Shown piece by piece: positions 1 to 11,100 of a stretch of 64,000 nucleotides of DNA (positions are counted from its first letter, which is position 1; the number at the start of each line of letters is the position of its first letter). The position numbers were made by a program, and so were the translations under genes. This stretch comes from Bradyrhizobium lupini (GTDB taxonomy: Bacteria; Pseudomonadota; Alphaproteobacteria; Rhizobiales; Xanthobacteraceae): the NCBI RefSeq assembly GCF_040939785.1, contig NZ_CP162553.1, positions 3,162,001 through 3,226,000 of the forward strand. The letters run 5' to 3'. A model generated the notes under the pieces. It saw only the letters and a program-made list of their open reading frames with translations. It ran no database searches and had not been told where the DNA came from.

Positions 1-8
1 CGCAGAGG

Positions 9-635
9 ATGCTCACCCACGACCAGATCTGGGGCGCGCTGGATCGGCTGGCGGCGCGTGCCGGCCTGTCGCCGTCCGGCCTCGCCAAGCGCGCCGGGCT
101 CGATCCCACCACCTTCAACAAGTCCAAGCGCGTTACCTCCGACGGCCGCGAGCGCTGGCCCTCGACCGAATCGATCGCGAAAGCGCTGGCGGCGGCAGAT
201 TCGTCGATCGACATTTTTGCCAGGCTGGTCGGCGACGAGGCAGGCGGCGGCCGTTCGGTGCCGCTGCTCGGCTTCGCGCTGGCGGGCGCGAGCGGCGCCT
301 TCGACGAGTCCGGCTTTCCCGTCGGCAAGGGCTGGACCGAATTTGCCCTTCCCGCCTTCGAGGGCAACCATAGCTTCGCGCTGCAGATGTCCGGCGAAGC
401 GCTTGCGCCCGCCTATCGCGACGGCGACATCATCCTGGTCGCGCCTGGCGCGCCGATCCACAAAGGCGATCGCGTGGTGGTGAAGACCAACGCGGGCGAG
501 CTGACGGTGGCGACGCTGAAGCGCCGCACCGCAAAGGCTCTGGATTTGCAGCCGCTCGATGCGACGCAGGCCGAACGCAGGATGGCGGCGAGCGAGGTGG
601 TGTGGATCGCGCGGATCGTGTGGGCAAGCCAGTGA
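9..635 (+). CDS. HTH transcriptional regulator with S24 (LexA/CI-like) C-terminal domain
   Basis: A 208-residue protein with an N-terminal helix-turn-helix DNA-binding region (about residues 15-65) and a C-terminal LexA/CI-type S24 fold (about 85-205). The start at 9 has GAGG just before it, but the window edge limits the check. In active S24 proteins the nucleophile lies in an SM-x-P motif. Here the equivalent stretch reads SGEALAP (S128-P134), so the nucleophile position is Ala131, and the usual catalytic Lys near 168 also looks replaced. Inference: a repressor that uses the S24 fold for dimerisation but cannot self-cleave. Its target is unknown. The 3' end is followed directly by a REP-like repeat. 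Confidence 0.8.
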   Translation: MLTHDQIWGALDRLAARAGLSPSGLAKRAGLDPTTFNKSKRVTSDGRERWPSTESIAKALAAADSSIDIFARLVGDEAGGGRSVPLLGFALAGASGAFDESGFPVGKGWTEFALPAFEGNHSFALQMSGEALAPAYRDGDIILVAPGAPIHKGDRVVVKTNAGELTVATLKRRTAKALDLQPLDATQAERRMAASEVVWIARIVWASQ

Positions 636-644
636 GGCTTCGGT

Positions 645-764
645 GTCGTCCTGGCGAAAGCCAGGACCCATTACCCCGGGAGAAGTTGTGGCACCAATTG
701 GCCACTCCGAGTCTCCGTAACCACATCCGGCGGTGGCTATGGGTCCTGGCTTTCGCCAGGACGA
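645..764. repeat. REP-like inverted doublet, family 1, without gene
   Basis: Two inverted arms, 645-677 and about 738-764, enclose some 60 bases. Each arm holds a TCCTGGC/GCCAGGA stem around a GAAA loop, flanked by CCCATTACCCC. The same arms recur at 15254/15607, at 48094-48234 and, degenerate, at 47481-47600. I see no coding potential inside. It lies between the convergent S24 regulator and lysK, so it could also act as a transcription terminator. Confidence 0.85.
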
Positions 765-806
765 ATCGGGGAGATAGGTCGCGCCTACAACTCAGTTCCG
801 TAGCTC

Positions 807-2451
807 TCACGCACTCCGCGCCAGCGCGCCGTCGATCATGTTGACCGCGTTCTGCACGCCATACACCGCGACAAAGGAGCCGAAGCGCGGGCCCTTTTCC
901 TGGCCGAGCAGCACCTGGTAGAGCATGTTGAACCAGTCGAGCGTCACGCCCGGACGGCCGTCCTTGCCCTTCTTGACCTGGTCGAGGAACGGCTCGCGGC
1001 GGCCGATCTCGTAGACGACGTTCTGGATGTCCTCGGCCGAGGCGTCCTGCGGAAGCTGCGATAATGCATCCCGCAAATCCTGCAGCGCCGCGCGCTCGGT
1101 CTCGGTCGGTTCGCGGAACGTCTTCGTCGGCGCGACGAAGTCGCGATAATAGTTGATGGCATAGCCGACCATCGCGTCGAGCTTGGGATGCGTCTGCGGG
1201 CTCACACCGGGTCGGTAGCGACCAATGAAACCCCACAGTGTCTCGGCATTCTCCGCATTCGACGACGACACCAGCGTCAGCAGGAGCTGGAACGTGACGG
1301 GCATGTCGAACTTCGGCGGATGGCCATTGTGGACATGCCAGACCGGATTGCCGAGCTGCTGCCTGGCGTCCTGCTTCGCAAAGCCGTCGATGAACTGCTG
1401 GTAGTCGTCGACATTGCGCGGGATGACGTCGAAATACAGCCGCTTGGCCGCCTTCGGCTCGCGATACATGAACAGCGACAGCGATTCCGGCGAGGCGTAG
1501 CGCAGCCATTCGTCGATGGTCAGCCCATTGCCCTTCGACTTCGAGATCTTCTGGCCCTTGTCATCGAGGAAGAGCTCGTAGTTGAAGCCCTCCGGCGGCG
1601 TGGCGCCGAGCGCCCTGGCGATCGCGCCGGAGAGTTTGACCGAGTCGATCAGGTCCTTGCCGGCCATCTCGTAATCGACGCCGAGCGCGACCCAGCGCAT
1701 CGCCCAATCGGCCTTCCATTGGCACTTGACGTTGCCGCCGGTGACCGGCGTCTCGACTTCCTGGTTGGTATCGGGATCGAGGTAGGTCACCGTGCCGGCC
1801 GCAACGTCGCGGCGGATCATCGGCACCTGCAGCACGACACCCGTGGTCTTGCTGATGGGGAGGAACGGCGAATAGGTCGCGCGGCGGTCGGGACCGAGCG
1901 TCGGCAGGATGATCGCCATCACCTTGTCGTAGGCCGCGAGCATTTTGAGCAGCGTCGCGTCGAAACGGCCGGACGTGTAATAGTCGGTCGAGCTCGCGAA
2001 TTCGTAGTCGAAGCCGAAATGATCGAGGAAGGCGCGCAGCCGCGCATTGTTGTGGTGCCCGAACGACGGGTATTCGTTGGAGAACGGATCCGGCACCCGC
2101 GTCAGCGGCTTGCCGAGATGCGCGGCCAGCATCTCCTTGTTGGGGACGTTGTCGGGCACTTTCCGAAACCCGTCCATGTCGTCGGAGAACGCGAGCAGGC
2201 GGGTCTTGATCTTGTTCTCGGTCAGCACATGAAAAGCGTGCCGCACCATCGAGGTGCGCGCGACCTCGCCGAAGGTGCCGATATGCGGCAGGCCTGATGG
2301 CCCGTAGCCGGTCTCGAACAGCACCTCGTCCTTCGGGCTTTTTCTTCAGCCGCGCGACAATGGCCTTCGCCTGCTCGAACGGCCAGGCGTTGGATTGTTC
2401 GGCGAGCGCACGCAGATCGCTCGGATTCGCGGCAAGATCGATAACAGACAT
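807..2451 (-). pseudogene. lysK: Lysyl-tRNA synthetase, class I, frameshifted near N-terminus
   Basis: Class I LysRS charges tRNA-Lys with lysine and is the usual LysRS of many alphaproteobacteria. The start ATG at 2451 has GGAGG about 8 bases upstream. The protein opens [12 protein letters not shown] and runs about 40 residues, then leaves frame at a GGG run (2335-2337). Removing one G joins it to a frame containing the HIGH-like motif PSGLPHIG and the KMSKS-like KISKS, continuing to the stop at 807. The repaired length of about 547 residues fits the family. Because LysRS is essential, a residual sequencing indel is more likely than real inactivation, unless a class II lysS exists elsewhere. 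Confidence 0.85.
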
Positions 2452-2683
2452 CTAAGGGGCCTCCGGGCCGCGGAAAATAGCGATTTCCGGGCAGAATGCA
2501 ATTTTGTGAGACCCTCATCCTGAGAGCTTGTGACGCTTTTGCTCGTTCGGAGCGCCTCCGCAGCGCATAAATGATAACTCATTGACGAACTCAGAGCCGC
2601 CATTTACCGCGATAAACAGCCCCACTCCGGCGGCAGCTAGAGGTCGGTGCCGTGCTTGGATTAACGAGCGCTCCATAGGAGCG

Positions 2684-2740
2684 GGTCTCGAAGGATGCCC
2701 GTGAAGGGCGGGCCGCGCTCCCCACCATGAGGGTCTTCTT
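2684..2740. repeat. Degenerate intergenic palindromic repeat
   Basis: In the 294-base gap 2452-2745 between lysK and the hrpB 3' end, the stretch from GGTCTCGAAGGATG to CCATGAGGGTCTT forms a weak inverted pair around a G/C-rich core. It resembles the element at 55870-55912. Another fragment of the same kind (GAGACCCTCATCCTGAG) lies near 2508-2525. Nothing else recognisable is in this gap. Confidence 0.5.
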
Positions 2741-2745
2741 GCGCC

Positions 2746-5241
2746 TCACGTCCCGCGCGGCTTGACCCGCCGGGTCGGCAGCGCATTCGCCGGATCTTCC
2801 GGCCAGGGATGGCGCGGGTAGCGGCCGCGCAAATCGGATCGCACGGCACTGTAGCTGCCGCGCCAGAAACCGGGGAGATCGCGCGTCACCTGCACCGGGC
2901 GCTGCGCCGGCGACAGCAGTTCCAGCACCAGCGGCACCTTGCCGGCGGCGATCGAGGGATGGGTGTTGAGGCCGAACAATTCCTGCAGCCGCACCGCGAT
3001 GGTCGGCCCCTGCTCGGCTTCATAGTCGATCGCGAGCACGCTGCCGGTCGGGGCCTCGAAATGCGTCGGCGCCTCGCGGTCGAGCCGCGCGCGCATCTCC
3101 CACGGCAACAAAGCCATCAACGCGTCGGAGAGATCGCCGGCGGAAATATCCTTCAGCGCGATCTTGTCGTAGAGCGCCGGCACCAGCCAATCGTCGCGCC
3201 GCGCGATCAATCCGTCGTCCGAGAGATCGGGCCAGCTGTCGCCTTCGGCCCTGCGCAAAAACATCACGCGATCGCGCCATTGTTTGGCTACCTTCGACCA
3301 GGGCAGCCGGTCGAGTCCGGCGGCGATCAACCCGTCGGCGAAGATGCGCGCAGTGTCCCCCGAGGGCGACACGGCGAGCGTCGCCTCGGAGAGCGTGATC
3401 GCGTGCAGCGCGCGCTTGCGGCGCGCCCGCAGCGCCATCGCGCCGCGATCGAACGAGATCTCCTCGACGGATTCGATATGCTCGGCGAAATGCCGCTCGA
3501 TCTCGTCCTGCGAGATTTGCGCCGCGAGCAGAATGCGCCCGCTCGCCGCCGTGCCGGTCATCTCGCCGACCGCGATATAAGGCGTGCGCGCGAGCGACGA
3601 GGTCTGATCCACCGCAGCACCCCGGCCGTTGGCGAGCACGAAGCTGCCATTGCCGCGGTTGCGCGCGACGCGATCCGGGAAGGCGTAGGCGAGCATCAGG
3701 CCGGTCGAGAGGTCACCTTCTGCGGTCGCCGCCTTCTCTGACGCCGCCACCTGCGAAGCCCAGCGCCGGGCGAGGTCGCGCGCGCTTGCGGCACGCGGGG
3801 AACGGTCGCGGCGGAACTGATCGCGCCGGTGCTCGAGATCGACGCTGTCGCCGCCGAGCCCGCGCTCGGTGATGATGGCCGCGATCTCGGCGGCGGCCTC
3901 GCCTTCGCCGGCACGGTGCAGAATCCACGATCATGCGCGCGAGCCGCGGCGGCAGCGCCAGCGCGCGCAGGCTCTTGCCCTCCGCGGTGATGCGGCCATC
4001 GCCATCGAGCGCGTTGAGCTCGGAGAGCAGGCTTTTTGCTTCCTTCCAGGCCGGCTGCGGCGGCGGGTCGAGAAACGACAGCGCGGCAGGATCGGCGACG
4101 CCCCATTGCGCGAGATCGAGCACCAGCGAGGACAGATCGGCGCTGAGGATCTCGGGCTGGGTGTAGGGCGCTAGCGAGGCTGTCTGAGGTTCGTCCCAGA
4201 GCCGGTAGCAGACACCGGGCTCGGTGCGGCCGGCGCGGCCGCGGCGCTGGTCCGCCGCCGCGCGGGAGACGCGCACGGTCTCGAGCCGGGTCAAGCCGAT
4301 GTCGGGCTCGTAGCGCGGCACGCGGGCGAGACCGGAATCGACCACGATGCGCACGCCCTCGATGGTGAGCGAGGTCTCCGCGATCGAGGTCGCCAGCACC
4401 ACTTTGCGCGTGCCCTTGGGCGCCGGCGAGATGGCACGATCCTGCACGGCGGCGTCGAGCGCGCCAAACAGCGGCACGATTTCAATGCTGGAATCGTGTA
4501 TGCGTTCGGCGAGGAAATTCTGGGTGCGGCGGATTTCGGCGGCGCCCGGCAGGAACGCCAGCACCGAGCCGGCATCGGCCCGCAGCGCCGAGGCGATCGC
4601 ATCCGCCATCTGCCGCTCGATCGGCGCGTCAGCCTTGCGGCCGAGATAGCGCGTCTCGACCGGAAAGGCGCGGCCCTCGCTTTCGACGACGGGCGCTTCG
4701 CCCAGCAATTTTGCCACGCGGGCGCCATCGAGCGTTGCCGACATCACGAGGATGCGCAAATCCTCGCGCAAGCCCAGCTGCGCGTCGCGCGCCAGCGCCA
4801 GGCCCATGTCGGCATCGAGCGAGCGCTCGTGGAATTCGTCGAACAGCACGGCGGCGATGCCCGACAGTTCGGGATCGTCGAGAATCTGGCGGGTGAAGAT
4901 GCCCTCCGTCACCACCTCGATGCGGGTCGCGCGCGAGATCTTCGAGCCGAAGCGGACGCGATAGCCGACAGTCTCGCCGGCGCGTTCGCCGAGTGATTTG
5001 GCCATGCGGTCGGCGCTGGCGCGCGCCGCGATGCGCCGCGGCTCCAGCACGATGATCTTCTTGCCTTTGGCCCAGGGGGCATCGAGCAGCGCCAGTGGCA
5101 CGCGCGTGGTCTTGCCGGCGCCAGGAGGGCCACCAGCACGGCGGCATGATGCGCCTCCAGCGTGCGCGAGAGGTCGTCGAGCACGGCATCGATCGGGAGG
5201 GGCGTGTCGAAACTGAGGGGCAAGGCCTGTCCATTCGTCAC
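2746..5241 (-). pseudogene. hrpB: ATP-dependent helicase HrpB, two frameshifts
   Basis: HrpB is a DEAH/RHA-type helicase of about 820 residues. The likely start is GTG at 5241 (V-T-N-G-Q), because the residues after it match the usual N-terminus. Reading frame is lost in the Walker A region, where a GGG run (5127-5129) appears one base short; restoring it gives APPGAGKTT. The next segment carries the DEFH box and the helicase C domain with the RRGRAGR motif. A second indel (one extra base near 3914-3919) separates it from the C-terminal HrpB domain, which ends at 2746. Two independent single-base defects in one conserved gene point to sequence error. Confidence 0.85.
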
Positions 5242-5276
5242 GCCCGAGCAAAAAGCGCGAAGCGCGTCTTCGCACG

Positions 5277-5349
5277 GAAGTCGCCGGGCATCCACGTCGT
5301 CACACTAGAAAACAGACGTGGATGGCCGGGACAAGCCCGGCCATGACGG
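5277..5349. repeat. REP-like inverted doublet, family 2
   Basis: The left arm (CCGGGCATCCACGTCGT, near 5283) and right arm (ACGTGGATGGCCGGGACAAG, near 5316-5349) are inverted. The right arm holds a CCGGG/CCCGG hairpin. A fuller copy lies at 13510-13590. It sits between hrpB and the 3' end of the UDP-glucose dehydrogenase gene and could end its transcription. Confidence 0.7.
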
Positions 5350-5370
5350 AATCGTTGCGAGGTCGGATCG

Positions 5371-6687
5371 CTAGCCCTGCACCGGCGGCCGTCCAACACT
5401 CTCATAGACGAAGCCGGCCGCAGCCATCTCCTCGGGGCGGTAGATGTTGCGCAAGTCGACAATGACGGGCTGTGCCATGGTTGCCTTCAGCCGGTCGAGG
5501 TCGAGCGCACGGAACTGCACCCATTCGGTGACGATCACGATCGCATCGGCGCCTTCCGCGCAGGAATAGGCGTCTTCGCAATAAGTGATGCTGGGCAGCT
5601 CAGTCTTCGCCTGCTCCATGCCGACGGGATCGAAGGCCTTCACCTTCGCGCCCATGTCGATCAGGCCGGTCACCAGCGGGATCGACGGCGCGTCGCGCAT
5701 GTCGTCGGTGTCGGGCTTGAAGGTGAGCCCGAGCACGGCGATGGTCTTGCCGCGCAGCGAGCCGCCGAGCGCCTGGCTCACTTTTCGCGCCATCGCCCGC
5801 TTGCGGTTCTCGTTGACCGCGAGCACGGATTCGACGATGCGCAAGCTCACGTCGTAGTCCTGCGCGATCTTGATCAGCGCCTTGGTGTCCTTTGGGAAGC
5901 AGGAGCCGCCGAAGCCCGGACCGGCGTGCAGGAACTTGGTGCCGATGCGGTTGTCCAGGCCAATGCCGCGCGCGACCTCCTGCACGTTGGCGCCGACCTT
6001 TTCGGAGAGGTCCGCGATCTCGTTGATGAAGGTGATCTTGGTCGCGAGGAAGGCGTTGGCGGCGTATTTGATCATCTCGGCGGTGCGGCGTTCCGTGAAC
6101 ATCAGCGGCGCCTGGTTCAGCGACAGCGGACGATAGATATCGCTCATCACCTTGCGGCCGCGCTCGTCGGAGGTGCCGACGACGATGCGGTCGGGGAATT
6201 TGAAGTCGCGGATCGCCGCGCCCTCGCGCAGGAATTCGGGATTCGAGGCGACGACGACGTCGGCTTTGGGATTGGTCTCGCCGATGATGCGCTCGACCTC
6301 GTCGCCGGTGCCGACCGGAACGGTCGACTTGGTCACGACGACGGTGAAGCCGGACAGCGACTGCGCGATCTCTTTCGCAGCGGCATAGACGTAGGACAGA
6401 TCAGCATGGCCGTCGCCGCGGCGCGACGGCGTGCCGACCGCGATGAAGACAGCATCGGCATCCGCAACCGGCTTGGACAAATCGGTGGTGAACTCCAGCC
6501 GCTTGGCCTTGACGTTGGTCGCCACCAGCTCGTCGAGCCCAGGCTCGTAGATCGGGATCTCGCCGCGATGAAGGGCCGCGATCTTCTTCTCGTCCTTGTC
6601 GACGCAGATGACGTCGTGGCCGAAATCCGCAAAGCAGGCTCCGGACACCAGTCCCACATAGCCCGTGCCGATCATAGCAATGCGCAT
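5371..6687 (-). CDS. ugd: UDP-glucose 6-dehydrogenase
   Basis: This 438-residue enzyme oxidises UDP-glucose to UDP-glucuronate with two NAD+, supplying acidic sugar for exo-, capsular or lipopolysaccharide. The N-terminal Rossmann motif GTGYVGL sits at residues 7-13. The catalytic-cysteine signature GGSCFPKD is intact, followed by the C-terminal UDP-binding domain. Length matches the family. The start ATG at 6687 gives a standard N-terminus (MRIAMIG). No other polysaccharide gene is next to it, but the divergent acyltransferase at 6881 could modify an envelope sugar; that link is inference. Confidence 0.93.
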   Translation of the reverse strand: MRIAMIGTGYVGLVSGACFADFGHDVICVDKDEKKIAALHRGEIPIYEPGLDELVATNVKAKRLEFTTDLSKPVADADAVFIAVGTPSRRGDGHADLSYVYAAAKEIAQSLSGFTVVVTKSTVPVGTGDEVERIIGETNPKADVVVASNPEFLREGAAIRDFKFPDRIVVGTSDERGRKVMSDIYRPLSLNQAPLMFTERRTAEMIKYAANAFLATKITFINEIADLSEKVGANVQEVARGIGLDNRIGTKFLHAGPGFGGSCFPKDTKALIKIAQDYDVSLRIVESVLAVNENRKRAMARKVSQALGGSLRGKTIAVLGLTFKPDTDDMRDAPSIPLVTGLIDMGAKVKAFDPVGMEQAKTELPSITYCEDAYSCAEGADAIVIVTEWVQFRALDLDRLKATMAQPVIVDLRNIYRPEEMAAAGFVYESVGRPPVQG

Positions 6688-6880
6688 GAAAAACCCTGTT
6701 TGGCTTGGTTAACACAACCCCAATTCCACGGCGGTTTAGCATTTTCCCGGGGTGAGGGAACAGCCCGCGTGCAAAAAACGGCACAGCAATTGTACCAGTA
6801 AAGAAATCGTAAGCCGCAAGGCGGCAAACTGCTCCGCGTTCACACAGATGCTGGCGGAACACGCCTCGAAAAGAGACACC

Positions 6881-7948
6881 ATGGCACCATCAGGCACAAT
6901 CGCCGCGAGCGGGGGACTCAAGGCCCCGGCTGCTGCGCGCGTCGATTGGGTCGATTACGCCAAGGGCATCTGCATCGTCATGGTCGTGATGATGCATTCG
7001 GTGCTGGGGGTCGAGCTTGCCGCCGGCGAGACCGGTTTCATGCATGTTTTGGTGGCCTTCGCGAAGCCATTCCGGATGCCGGATTTCTTCCTGATTTCGG
7101 GTCTGTTCCTGTCACTGGTGATCGACCGGGACTGGCGAACCTATCTCGACCGCAAGATGGTGCATTTCGCCTATTTCTATGTCGTCTGGGTGACAATCCA
7201 GTTCGGCTTCAAGGCCCCCGCATTCGCAGCGGAAACGAGCTGGCGCGACGCCGGATTGCTATATCTGGAATCCTTCGTCGAGCCGTTCGGCACGCTATGG
7301 TTCATCTACCTCCTGCCGATCTTCTTCGTCGTCACAAAACTGACACGGCGCATGCCGCAGCCCGCGATATGGCTCGTCGCGGCCGCGCTGGAGACGGCGC
7401 GCATTTCGACCGGCTGGACCGCGATCGACGAGTTCTGCGCGCGCTTCATCTATTTCTATTCGGGCTATCTGTTCGCGCCCTACGTGTTCGCGCTGTCGGA
7501 CCGCGCGCGCAATCATCCGGCATGGGCGCTGACAGCGCTCGCGACATGGGTGCTGGTCAATGCCGGCCTCGTTGCGCTCGGCGCCAGCGAATGGAAAATC
7601 GTATCGCTCGTGCTCGGCTTCGCCGGCGCCTGCGCCATCATCACGATGGGCACGCTGCTCGCGCGCGTGCAATGGCTGAATGTCTTCCGCTTCTGCGGCG
7701 AGCATTCGATCGTGATCTATCTCGCCTTCTTCCTGCCGATGGCGGCGACACGGACGCTGCTCTTGCGCACGGGCATCATTCCCGACATCGGTGCGGTGTC
7801 GCTGATCGTGACCATCGCCGGCGTGATCGGCTCGCTCGCAATCTGGCAGATCGCACTGCGCCTTGGCGGCAACTTCCTGTTCGAGCGGCCCGATGCGTTC
7901 TGGATCGCGCCGAAGAAGACAAGCGCGGTGTTGCAGGCGGCGGAGTGA
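6881..7948 (+). CDS. Acyltransferase family 3 membrane protein
   Basis: A 355-residue inner-membrane protein with about ten hydrophobic segments. It resembles acyltransferase family 3 (O-acetyl or succinyl transferases acting on surface or secreted sugars). The diagnostic N-terminal pattern WVDYAKGICIVMVVMMH, with the conserved histidine, is present, as is the RMPDFFLISG segment. The ATG at 6881 follows AAAAGAGACACC; the frame is open further upstream, but that part does not look like family sequence. It is divergent from ugd across about 190 bases, which must hold both promoters. The substrate cannot be read from the sequence. Confidence 0.82.
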   Translation: MAPSGTIAASGGLKAPAAARVDWVDYAKGICIVMVVMMHSVLGVELAAGETGFMHVLVAFAKPFRMPDFFLISGLFLSLVIDRDWRTYLDRKMVHFAYFYVVWVTIQFGFKAPAFAAETSWRDAGLLYLESFVEPFGTLWFIYLLPIFFVVTKLTRRMPQPAIWLVAAALETARISTGWTAIDEFCARFIYFYSGYLFAPYVFALSDRARNHPAWALTALATWVLVNAGLVALGASEWKIVSLVLGFAGACAIITMGTLLARVQWLNVFRFCGEHSIVIYLAFFLPMAATRTLLLRTGIIPDIGAVSLIVTIAGVIGSLAIWQIALRLGGNFLFERPDAFWIAPKKTSAVLQAAE

Positions 7949-7955
7949 TACTCTG

Positions 7956-8058
7956 CTGTCATCCCCGCGAAGGCGGGGATCCAGTATTCCAGAGGGCAGC
8001 AGTCGTATACGGAGAAGCCGCAGCGTACTGGATTCCCCGCCGTCGCGGGGAATGACAG
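7956..8058. repeat. Palindromic repeat, family 4
   Basis: The left arm CTGTCATCCCCGCGAAGG and right arm CCGTCGCGGGGAATGACAG are inverted, each with its own CCCCGCG..GCGGGG hairpin. The intervening bases include CCAGTATTCCAGAGG. It occupies most of the 210-base gap before polA. The layout (two inverted hairpin arms) is the same as in the other families, although the sequence differs. Confidence 0.8.
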
Positions 8059-8158
8059 CGGGGGATGCGGGAAATGACAGTGGGGATAGCGGCATCCGCA
8101 AGCCAAAAATCCACCTCCTAAGGCTGTCAAATCCCGCAAAAATTCATACATTGCGGCC

Positions 8159-11100
8159 ATGCCCAAGAGCTCCCCAAAGACCACCGCCCAAGCTGACACC
8201 AAGGCTGCCGCGCCCAAGGCCGCCGAAACCAAGCCCGCTGCGGCGACAGCTGCTGCCAAGCCCGTTGCCGCGAAGGCGGCCGGCAAGGGCGACCATGTCT
8301 TCCTGGTCGACGGTTCCGGCTACATCTTCCGCGCCTACCATGCGCTGCCGCCGATGAACCGCAAGTCCGACGGCTTGCAGGTCAATGCCGTGCTCGGCTT
8401 CTGCAACATGCTGTGGAAGCTGTTGCGCGAGATGCCCGAGGACAACCGGCCGACCCATCTGGCGATCATTTTCGACAAGTCGGAAATCACCTTCCGCAAC
8501 AAGATCTATCCTGAGTACAAGGCACACCGGCAGCCGGCCCCGGACGATCTGATCCCGCAATTTTCGCTGATCCGCGAGGCGGTGCGCGCCTTCGACCTGC
8601 CTTGCCTGGAACAGGTGGGCTTCGAGGCCGACGATTTGATTGCGACCTATGTACGGCAAGCCTGCGAGCGCGGCGCAAGCGCGACAATCGTGTCCTCCGA
8701 CAAGGACCTGATGCAGCTCGTCACCGACTGCGTCACCATGTACGACACCATGAAGGACCGCCGCATTGGCATCCCCGAGGTGATCGAGAAGTTTGGCGTG
8801 CCGCCGGAGAAGGTGGTGGAAGTGCAGGCCCTGGCCGGCGATTCCACCGATAACGTTCCTGGCGTGCCCGGCATCGGCATCAAGACCGCGGCGCAGCTGA
8901 TCGTCGAATATGGCGATCTCGAGCAACTGCTGTTCCGGGCCACCGAAATCAAGCAACCGAAGCGGCGCGAGGCGCTGATCGAGAACGCTGAGAAGGCGCG
9001 CATCTCGCGGCAGCTCGTATTGCTCGACGACAAGGTGGACCTCGAAGTCCCCCTGGACGATCTCGCCGTCCACGAGCCCGATGCGCGCAAGCTGATCGCG
9101 TTCCTGAAGGCGATGGAGTTTTCCACGCTGACGCGCCGCGTCGCCGAATTCTCGCAGATTGACCCGGCCAACGTCGATGCAGATCCCGGCTATTCCAGCG
9201 GCGCCAGCGTCTTCTCGCCGCTGCCGCCTTCGGACGTCGTGCCGGCCCCGGGACCCGGCGCGCCGGCGCAAGTTCCGGTGGGCCAGCGCAACCCTTCGGC
9301 GAGCAAGGAGGACAAGGCCGCGAGTCCGAAGGGCGCGCCGATTTCGCTCGCCGCCGCGCGGGAAGAGGCTTTGCGCAAGCTTCCGGTCGACCGCAGCAAG
9401 TACCAGGCCATCAAGACGCTCGCGGAATTGAACGCGTTCATCGCGCGCATTCACGATGCCGGCCATGTCGCGGTCGAGATCCGGGGAAACTCGATCGATC
9501 CGATGCAGGCCGACCTCTGCGGTATCGCGCTGGCGCTGGCGCCGAACGAGGCCTGCTACGTGCCGCTGGCGCACAAGCAGTCCGGCGGCGGCGCCGGCCT
9601 GTTCGACGCGGGCCTCGCGCCCGACCAGGTCAAGCACACTGATGCGATCGAAGCGTTGCGGCCGGTGCTGGAATCACCAGGCATTCTCAAGATCGGCTTC
9701 GACGTCAAATTCACCGCGGTGATGCTGGCGCAGCACGGCATCACACTGCGCAACACCGATGATGCGCAGCTGATCTCCTACGTGCTCGATGCCGGCCGCG
9801 GCTCGCACGCGCTGGAGCAACTGTCCGAGCGCTGGTTCGGTCACGCGATGCTCAAAGACAACGAGCTGCTCGGCAGCGGCAAGGGCAAGATCACGTTCGA
9901 CCAGGTGCCGATCGACAAGGCCGCGTCGCTGTCGGCGGAAGGCGCCGACGTGACCTTGCGCGTCTGGCGCGTGCTGAAGCCGCGCCTCATCGCCGAGCAC
10001 ATGACCACGGTCTACGAGACGCTGGAACGCCCGCTGGTCGCGGTGCTCGCACGCATGGAGCGGCGCGGCATCTCGATCGATCGTCAGGTGCTGTCGCGTC
10101 TCTCCGGCGACTTCGCCCAGACTGCGGCCCGTGTCGAAGCCGAGATCCAGCAGATCGCGGGCGAGCCGGTCAATGTCGGCAGCCCGAAGCAGATCGGCGA
10201 CATCCTGTTCGGCAAGATGGGACTGTCGGGCGGCACCAAGACCAAGACCGGCGCGTGGTCGACCACCGCTCAGGTGCTCGACGAGCTCGCCGAGCAGGGC
10301 CACGACCTCCCGAAGAAGATTCTGGAGTGGCGCCAGGTCTCGAAGCTCAAATCGACCTACACGGACGCGTTGCCGACCTACGTGAATCCCCAGACCCACC
10401 GCGTCCATACGACCTACGCGCTGGCCGCGACCACGACGGGCCGGCTGTCGTCGAACGAGCCGAATTTGCAGAACATTCCGGTGCGCACCGAGGACGGACG
10501 CAAGATCCGGCGCGCCTTCATCGCAACGCCAGGGCACAAGCTCGTCTCCGCCGACTATTCGCAGATCGAGCTGCGGCTGCTCGCTGAGATCGCCGACATT
10601 CCCGTGCTGCAGCAGGCGTTCCGCGACGGTCTGGACATTCACGCCATGACGGCATCGGAAATGTTCGGCGTGCCGATCAAGGGCATGCCGAGCGAAATCA
10701 GGCGCCGCGCCAAGGCGATCAATTTCGGCATCATCTACGGCATTTCGGCGTTCGGCCTCGCCAACCAGCTCGGCATCGCGCGCGAAGAGGCCTCCGCCTA
10801 CATCAAGAAATACTTCGAACGCTTCCCCGGCATCCGCGCCTACATGGACGAGACGCGCGACTTCTGCCGGAGCCACGGCTACGTCACCACGCTGTTCGGA
10901 CGGAAGATGTACTATCCCGACATCAAGGCTTCGAACGCCTCGGTGCGGGCCTTCAACGAGCGCGCCGCGATCAACGCCCGGCTCCAGGGCACCGCCGCCG
11001 ACATCATCCGCCGCGCGATGACGCGGATGGAGGATGCCTTGGTCCAGAAGAAATTGTCGGCGCAGATGCTGCTGCAGGTGCACGACGAACTGATCTTCGA

